Shown here: positions 6,402-9,732 of the stretch, piece by piece
Position numbering within the stretch: position 1 is the first letter of the stretch
Layout: each line of letters begins with the position of its first letter
Notes under the pieces: generated by a model
What the model saw: only the letters and a program-made list of their open reading frames with translations
The model's database searches: none
What the model was told of the DNA's origin: nothing
Translations under genes and position numbers: made by a program
Origin: WJLG01 sp964602485
GTDB lineage: Bacteria; Patescibacteriota; Patescibacteriia; Patescibacteriales; WJLG01
Direction of reading: 5' to 3'
NCBI GenBank assembly: GCA_964602485.1
Contig: CAZRQU010000022.1
Span: 1-9,732 of the forward strand
Length of the DNA stretch: 9,732 nucleotides

Positions 6402-6433
6402 ACTTAAAGTTTAACACTAAAGATATAGAGCAA

Positions 6434-7297
6434 TCAAGACTGATCACTGGCTACATTATCACCATAAACCCCTTTTAAAAGATCCAAATCTTTATTGCTT
6501 TTAAGGAGCAGATCAATATTCTTCTTCTCCAGTCCGGAAAGAGCCTTCAGTCCGGCCTGATCGCCTACTACTTTTTCATATTCTTCCTTAAAAGCGGCAA
6601 AATCCTTGATAAAGCAATGACCGCCGGCGCCACGACCGCTTTGATGGACAGGATCCAAATGGCTTCGCCCTATCCTGGGGTCAGCCGCCACCGCATCGCG
6701 AATGGTCTCCCAGCGACAACCGTGTTTTTCAGCTACATCATGAAAAAGGTTAGCAAAGATCACTTTGAAGAACAAAAATACATTACCGGCGTATTTTATC
6801 AATTCCGCTTCCTTAGCTTGGCATATTGCCTTATAAGGAGCATAAGGAAGGACTTCTAGAACTTCTTTGGCCTTTTGCTTATATTCTTCAGTTTCTGAAG
6901 GTATGCCGACTATATTACGATTAGGATTAGCGGCATCGTAAGAAGCGGTTGATTCTTGCAAGAATTCCGGGGAATGAAACACGAATATATCTTTATGCTC
7001 GGCTTGAATAGATTCGGTGGTGCCCGGCAATATGGTGGATTTTATCACTGCCACCTTGCCTTTACCAACATTCTTTATCGCTTCCCTTAATATACTGGAG
7101 TCAAAGCCTTCGGGAGTTGATGGAGTTGGCACGGCAATAAAGACTATATCACACTCAGATACCTTATCCTTATTGTTCACATATGGTTCTTCCAAGGCAT
7201 AACGAACCACTTCAAACCCCCTTTTTTCGAAATTATCAGCATAATTCTTACCGATCCACCCCTGGCCGATAAAACCGATCTTTTTATCATTCTTCAT
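6434..7297 (-). CDS. Short UDP-glucose/GDP-mannose dehydrogenase family protein
   Basis: An NAD-dependent nucleotide-sugar 6-dehydrogenase-like enzyme, by family expected to oxidise a UDP- or GDP-sugar to its uronate. It shows the Rossmann GQGWIG (11-16), VPTP (56-59), KSTILPGTT (86-94), SPEFLQE (109-115), the central KYAGN (K168, N172) and the catalytic cysteine in GGHCFIKD (225-232; C228, D232). At 287 residues it lacks the C-terminal nucleotide-sugar-binding domain found in the usual 390-450-residue enzymes. The cysteine motif is GGHCFIKD in place of the common GGSCFPKD. The stop is followed after 32 bases by holB, leaving no room for a frameshifted C-terminal domain. It is divergent from the sugar-phosphate transferase at 7416, which suggests a joint role in surface glycan synthesis. 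Substrate is unknown. Confidence 0.85.
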   Translation of the reverse strand: MKNDKKIGFIGQGWIGKNYADNFEKRGFEVVRYALEEPYVNNKDKVSECDIVFIAVPTPSTPEGFDSSILREAIKNVGKGKVAVIKSTILPGTTESIQAEHKDIFVFHSPEFLQESTASYDAANPNRNIVGIPSETEEYKQKAKEVLEVLPYAPYKAICQAKEAELIKYAGNVFLFFKVIFANLFHDVAEKHGCRWETIRDAVAADPRIGRSHLDPVHQSGRGAGGHCFIKDFAAFKEEYEKVVGDQAGLKALSGLEKKNIDLLLKSNKDLDLLKGVYGDNVASDQS

Positions 7298-7324
7298 AAT
7301 GATATGATAACATTTTAGTTTTTT

Positions 7325-7354
7325 ATTTTACCATATCGCCCCCCTAATTGCCAA
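7325..7354 (-). promoter_or_regulatory. Predicted promoter of the dehydrogenase gene
   Basis: On the minus strand TTGGCA (7349-7354) is followed after 18 bases by TAAAAT (7325-7330), preceded by TGG. This makes an extended -10 (TGnTAAAAT). The predicted transcription start near 7318 gives a leader of about 20 bases with no Shine-Dalgarno. Confidence 0.6.
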
Positions 7355-7379
7355 CTTATGACCACTGATCACTAAAATC

Positions 7380-7408
7380 TTGATTTTTAGCTAAAATTGT
7401 GGTAAATT
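7380..7408 (+). promoter_or_regulatory. Predicted promoter for a leaderless sugar-transferase mRNA
   Basis: TTGATT (7380-7385) and TAAATT (7403-7408) are separated by the ideal 17 bases. The -10 is preceded by TGG, giving an extended -10. Only seven bases separate the -10 from the ATG at 7416, so the expected transcription start falls on or next to the start codon. No ribosome binding site exists in between. This predicts leaderless translation. Confidence 0.65.
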
Positions 7409-7415
7409 TTAGCCA

Positions 7416-8777
7416 ATGACAAGTAATAAATTAAAAAAGATCTTTCTGATTGCCGGGGATATATTCATACTATATCTGTCTTTGTATTTGGCCCTTTTGC
7501 TTCGCTACCGAACAAACCCTTCGACCGAGATGTGGGAAAGCCATTTAGGTCCTTTTTCCGTGATATTCCTTTTTTGGTTGGTGATATTCTATATAATGGA
7601 GCTTTATGATCTAAATATAGCTGTCTCCAATATACACTTCTTCAAAAAATTGGCCCAAAGCTTGGTAATCGGCTCAGCTGTGGCTGTGGCTTTTTTCTAT
7701 TTGATGCCAACCATAATCACCCCGAAAACTAATCTAGCCATTTTCATATTGATATTCGTGGCAGTATTCTCTATCTGGCGCCAACTTTTCAACTGGGCAT
7801 TATCCTCATACCTGCCTAAGAACAGAGCGGCAATCATAGGCCAGAACCAACTGGTTAGGGAAATAGTAGATGTATTCAAAAATCGCCCTCATTTAGGCAC
7901 TAAGATCGCCTTTGTTTTGGACCCGGGAGAAAAGGATCAAAAGGAAATAAACGGCGTGCCTTTATTCTCCAATACTTCCGACCTTAAGAAATTAATAAAA
8001 AAGAAAGGGGTAACCAATATAATCCTGGCCGCCGACCCGGAAAAATCGGACATAAGAAGCATCTTGTTCGAGTGCTTGCCTTTGCGGATCGGTTTTACCA
8101 AGGTAACCAATTTCTACGAGAACGCAACCGGCCGGGTGCCGATAGATGTTATAAATCAAATGTGGTTCTTGGAAAATCTAAGCGAAGGCAACAAGAAACT
8201 TTTCGATATAAGCAAACGCGTCTTTGACTTCTTGTTGGCTTTATTGATCCTTACATTGACATTGCCCGTATGGATCATAATTGGTCTTATTATAAAACTG
8301 GAAAGTAAAGGTCCGATATTCTTCACTCAAATAAGGTCAGGACAAAGGGGTAAAAGATTCAAGATGATAAAATTCAGAACCATGAAAGAAGAAGGCAACG
8401 ACCACGCGCCTACGACCGAAAAAGACAACCGCATAACCAAATTCGGCGGATTCTTAAGAAAGACCCGCTTAGACGAAGTACCTCAGGTCATAAATATCCT
8501 TTTGGGAGATATGAGCTTCATCGGCCCCAGACCGGAAAGGCCGGAGCTGATAGAGAATCTGGAACAAAAGGTTCCTTTCTATCGCGAAAGAATGCTGGTC
8601 AAGCCGGGAGTGACCGGCTGGGATCAAATCTGCGGTGAATATCATTCACCCAGTTTGGAAGATACTATCAAAAAATTGCAATACGATCTCTTCTATATAA
8701 AGAATCGCTCTATTCTGTTAGAATTATCGATAATTCTAAAAACTATAAACACGATCTTTTCCCGCGCCGGCCGATAA
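7416..8777 (+). CDS. Polyprenyl glycosylphosphotransferase (WbaP/WcaJ type)
   Basis: Integral membrane enzyme that transfers a sugar-1-phosphate from a nucleotide sugar to polyprenyl phosphate, the first step of a surface polysaccharide or glycan. At 453 residues it has the full architecture of the long family. Four N-terminal membrane segments lie near 8-30, 46-64, 82-100 and 105-123. A soluble Rossmann-like domain follows at about 136-235 (AAIIGQNQLVREIVDVF). A re-entrant hydrophobic helix lies near 268-294. The PF02397-type catalytic domain has KFRTM (319-323), the catalytic pair D353-E354 in RKTRLDEVPQ, GPRPE (370-374), KPGVTGWDQI (396-405) and YDLFYIKNRS (423-432). The start is fixed by the promoter only seven bases upstream. 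It is the only plus-strand gene and is divergent from the dehydrogenase. Sugar specificity cannot be read from sequence. Confidence 0.95.
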   Translation: MTSNKLKKIFLIAGDIFILYLSLYLALLLRYRTNPSTEMWESHLGPFSVIFLFWLVIFYIMELYDLNIAVSNIHFFKKLAQSLVIGSAVAVAFFYLMPTIITPKTNLAIFILIFVAVFSIWRQLFNWALSSYLPKNRAAIIGQNQLVREIVDVFKNRPHLGTKIAFVLDPGEKDQKEINGVPLFSNTSDLKKLIKKKGVTNIILAADPEKSDIRSILFECLPLRIGFTKVTNFYENATGRVPIDVINQMWFLENLSEGNKKLFDISKRVFDFLLALLILTLTLPVWIIIGLIIKLESKGPIFFTQIRSGQRGKRFKMIKFRTMKEEGNDHAPTTEKDNRITKFGGFLRKTRLDEVPQVINILLGDMSFIGPRPERPELIENLEQKVPFYRERMLVKPGVTGWDQICGEYHSPSLEDTIKKLQYDLFYIKNRSILLELSIILKTINTIFSRAGR

Positions 8778-8826
8778 ACCCATGTACTAATTATAGATCT
8801 TCAAACTTCGATCTTCTCTCCATCAT

Positions 8827-8842
8827 TTCCGCCAAGGCGGAA
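8827..8842. repeat. Short REP-like palindrome
   Basis: TTCCGC-CAAG-GCGGAA forms a 6-base-pair stem 49 bases after the transferase stop. The downstream bases AGGGGTCTAG are not a T tract, so terminator function is doubtful. It resembles the class of the palindrome at 5207-5226 (TTCC/GGAA arms with an internal CGC). The rest of 8778-8880 shows no gene. Only a weak AGATC/GATCT inverted repeat is visible there. Confidence 0.5.
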
Positions 8843-8917
8843 GGGGTCTAGTTCGCATTATAATAACGTAAAACAAAAAATGGAAGGTACTCAATGCGGA
8901 GCAAATAGCATTTTAAT

Positions 8918-8961
8918 TTTAAACTAAAACAAAACCGCAGTCCCTATCGGAGACTGCAGTT
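8918..8961 (-). terminator. Intrinsic terminator inside the mini-element
   Basis: On the minus strand AACTGCAGTC (8961-8952) pairs with GACTGCGGTT (8942-8933), a 10-base-pair stem with one wobble and a 9-base loop. TTTTGTTTTAGTTT follows. It overlaps the last codons of the transposase remnant, so it presumably ended the transcript of the intact ancestor. Confidence 0.75.
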
Positions 8962-9021
8962 AAACAAACTCATTATATGATAAAAAGCACCAGGATATTG
9001 TATCTTTATTGGCCTAGTCAT
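8944..9021 (-). pseudogene. RAYT-like transposase N-terminal fragment
   Basis: A 25-codon frame whose first 18 residues, MTRPIKIQYPGAFYHIMS, match the well-known N-terminus of REP-associated tyrosine transposases (typically M-x-RPLRIEYPGAxYHVxSRGN). The remaining LFNCSLR is unrelated and is encoded by the terminator stem, with the TAG in the hairpin loop. The HUH motif and catalytic tyrosine lie further downstream in the family and are absent, so the product cannot be an active transposase. AGGAGG at 9027-9032 is 5 bases before the ATG. The fusion of start region to terminator points to an internal deletion close to codon 18. Recognition is from memory of the family. Confidence 0.8.
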
Positions 9022-9026
9022 TATCC

Positions 9027-9032
9027 CCTCCT
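9027..9032 (-). promoter_or_regulatory. Strong Shine-Dalgarno of the transposase fragment
   Basis: AGGAGG on the minus strand, five bases (GGATA) before the ATG. It is the only consensus-quality ribosome binding site in the window. The housekeeping genes here have none that is convincing. Confidence 0.85.
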
Positions 9033-9049
9033 TTAATTTTTATAATTTT

Positions 9050-9076
9050 ATTTTACCACAGACAGCTTATTGTCAA
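9050..9076 (-). promoter_or_regulatory. Predicted promoter of the transposase fragment
   Basis: Minus-strand consensus -35 TTGACA (9071-9076), a short 15-base spacer and TAAAAT (9050-9055) preceded by TGG, again an extended -10. The -35 lies within an inverted GACA/TGTC pair close to the element end. Confidence 0.6.
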
Positions 9077-9130
9077 AATTTTGGGGTACCTTCCAGATTT
9101 CAAAAATTCAACTACATACTTGGCAATACA

Positions 9131-9163
9131 GACAAAAACACCTCAGGCAAACTACCTGAGGTG
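9131..9163 (-). terminator. Intrinsic terminator of the small membrane protein gene
   Basis: Arms CACCTCAGG (9139-9147) and CCTGAGGTG (9155-9163) make a perfect 9-base-pair stem with a 7-base loop. On the minus strand TTTTTGTC follows directly. It lies about 120 bases after the stop of the gene at 9285-9602. The bases between (9164-9284) show no further gene. Confidence 0.8.
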
Positions 9164-9284
9164 AATATTAAAAACTACGCTAAATATATATTACTAGAGG
9201 GTACTAAGCAAGAAAAGAGAGGTTTACTAGAATGTTTGAATAGCAAAATATATTTGAAAGATAAAATTATTTATAAAAATTCTA

Positions 9285-9602
9285 CTACCAGTTCATGAAT
9301 TTCGGACTAGATACAGCCTCGCCGACTCTAATAAATATGTAAATAACTGAAATTAAATATGAAAATAGAATCAAACCTATAAGTGAAAAAAGTCTTTTTT
9401 TACTAAAACCAAAAATTCTTAAAGTAACTACTATAAAAATAACCGATAAAGGAGCAAATACCGCTAACATATACCATGGTTGCCACATGAAATCCTTAGT
9501 AAAAATATCAACCCAGGACAATACCAAAGGAATCAAAAAGAACAAGAAAAAATAAACAACAGATGATATTATTAAGCCATTGCCTTTTTTTATTTCTTTC
9601 AT
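9285..9602 (-). CDS. Small three-helix membrane protein, unknown function
   Basis: A 105-residue protein not recognised as any named family. It has three hydrophobic segments at about 11-31, 43-63 and 71-92. A lysine-rich start (MKEIKKGNG) and a basic loop between helices two and three (FGFSKKRLF) would place those parts in the cytoplasm by the positive-inside rule. The Trp-rich segment WVDIFTKDFMWQPWYM (30-45) joins the first two helices. It has its own predicted promoter (9644-9652) and terminator (9131-9163), so it is a single-gene transcript. That supports a real gene despite its short length. The upstream reading frame closes after a few codons, so no earlier start exists. No Shine-Dalgarno is close to the ATG. 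It is AT-richer than its neighbours. Confidence 0.75.
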   Translation of the reverse strand: MKEIKKGNGLIISSVVYFFLFFLIPLVLSWVDIFTKDFMWQPWYMLAVFAPLSVIFIVVTLRIFGFSKKRLFSLIGLILFSYLISVIYIFIRVGEAVSSPKFMNW

Positions 9603-9643
9603 AAAATTATATATTATTTATCAAATTATTTATATCTTCCTTA

Positions 9644-9652
9644 ATTATACCA
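9644..9652 (-). promoter_or_regulatory. Extended -10 promoter of the small membrane protein
   Basis: On the minus strand TATAAT (9644-9649) is preceded by TGG (9652-9650), a perfect extended -10 TGnTATAAT. No good -35 lies 16-18 bases upstream, which extended -10 promoters tolerate. The transcript would start near 9637 with a leader of about 35 bases. The remaining bases to 9732 hold no gene; a weak AACTCTG/CAAAGTT inverted repeat lies near 9690-9708. Confidence 0.6.
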
Positions 9653-9732
9653 TAGGCATAATCAGAAACCTTTATGCGTAAAAAAATCAACTCTGTTTTA
9701 CAAAGTTAATTTTTAATATTCTGTTTTTATTT

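Larger units (their letters stand above)
8881..9095 (-). mobile_element. MITE-like internally deleted RAYT element
   Basis: A 215-base segment bounded by perfect 10-base inverted ends, TGGAAGGTAC (8881-8890) and GTACCTTCCA (9086-9095). Read on the minus strand it contains, in order: the end, a promoter, a strong Shine-Dalgarno, the start of a Y1-type (RAYT-like) transposase gene, a terminator hairpin and the other end. The transposase body is missing. No target duplication is visible at the flanks (AAAAAA against GATTTC), which fits IS200/IS605- and RAYT-type mechanisms that make none. Those families normally have hairpin ends, not terminal inverted repeats, so the boundaries are inferred. 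Alternatively this is a decayed solo copy and the 10-base match is coincidental. Confidence 0.6.

Noticed and set aside
6402..6433. Frameshifted continuation of the dehydrogenase C-terminal domain
   Set aside because: Only 32 bases separate its stop from the holB start, so no missing domain can be encoded there.
8778..8880. Intrinsic terminator of the sugar-phosphate transferase
   Set aside because: The only stems present (AGATC/GATCT and TTCCGC/GCGGAA) are weak or lack a following T tract.
8881..9095. Structured regulatory RNA or riboswitch
   Set aside because: The promoter, Shine-Dalgarno, transposase start and terminator explain the segment better. No known riboswitch core is recognised.
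223..9602. Alternative genetic code with UGA read as glycine
   Set aside because: The lipoprotein gene ends with TGA at the expected place, and none of the recognised proteins needs an in-frame TGA.

Overview
The window looks like a chromosomal segment of a small-genome, AT-leaning bacterium. The best guess is Candidate Phyla Radiation / Patescibacteria (Parcubacteria-like). This rests on gene content and style: compact single-copy genes, frr followed directly by rseP without the usual uppS-cdsA-dxr between them, almost no Shine-Dalgarno sequences, a shortened nucleotide-sugar dehydrogenase, and repeat-filled intergenic DNA. TGA is used as a stop, so the UGA-glycine code of some CPR lineages does not apply. 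The taxonomic call is inference.

Layout. Bases 1-222 hold a REP-like palindrome followed by a degenerate 7-base-period repeat array. From 223 to 7297 every gene is on the minus strand. In transcription order from the right they are: nucleotide-sugar dehydrogenase (7297-6434), DNA polymerase III delta-prime holB (6401-5364), a 394-base intergenic region made almost wholly of repeats (4970-5363), a BNR-repeat beta-propeller lipoprotein (4969-3899), ribosome recycling factor frr (3844-3290), site-2 protease rseP (3190-2033), a lipid-anchored cyclophilin (1957-1274) and rlmN (1233-223). From 7416 to 8777 a polyprenyl-phosphate sugar-phosphate transferase runs divergently on the plus strand. It shares a 118-base promoter region with the dehydrogenase and probably makes a leaderless mRNA. 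Beyond it (8881-9095) lies a 215-base mini-element with 10-base inverted ends. It carries a promoter, a strong ribosome binding site and the first 18 or so codons of a REP-associated tyrosine transposase (RAYT-like) gene fused to a terminator. The window ends with a small three-helix membrane protein of unknown function (9602-9285) that has its own promoter and terminator.

Functionally the block combines translation (rlmN, frr), envelope proteolysis and folding (rseP, cyclophilin, propeller lipoprotein), replication (holB) and the start of surface glycan synthesis (dehydrogenase plus sugar-phosphate transferase). The unusual content is non-coding. Heptameric arrays keep exact 7-base phase for up to 18 units and end exactly at a stop codon. 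A 53-base sequence occurs in inverted copies on either side of a five-gene block. Several REP-like palindromes share the window with a RAYT-like transposase remnant, and several promoters share the same extended -10 motif.
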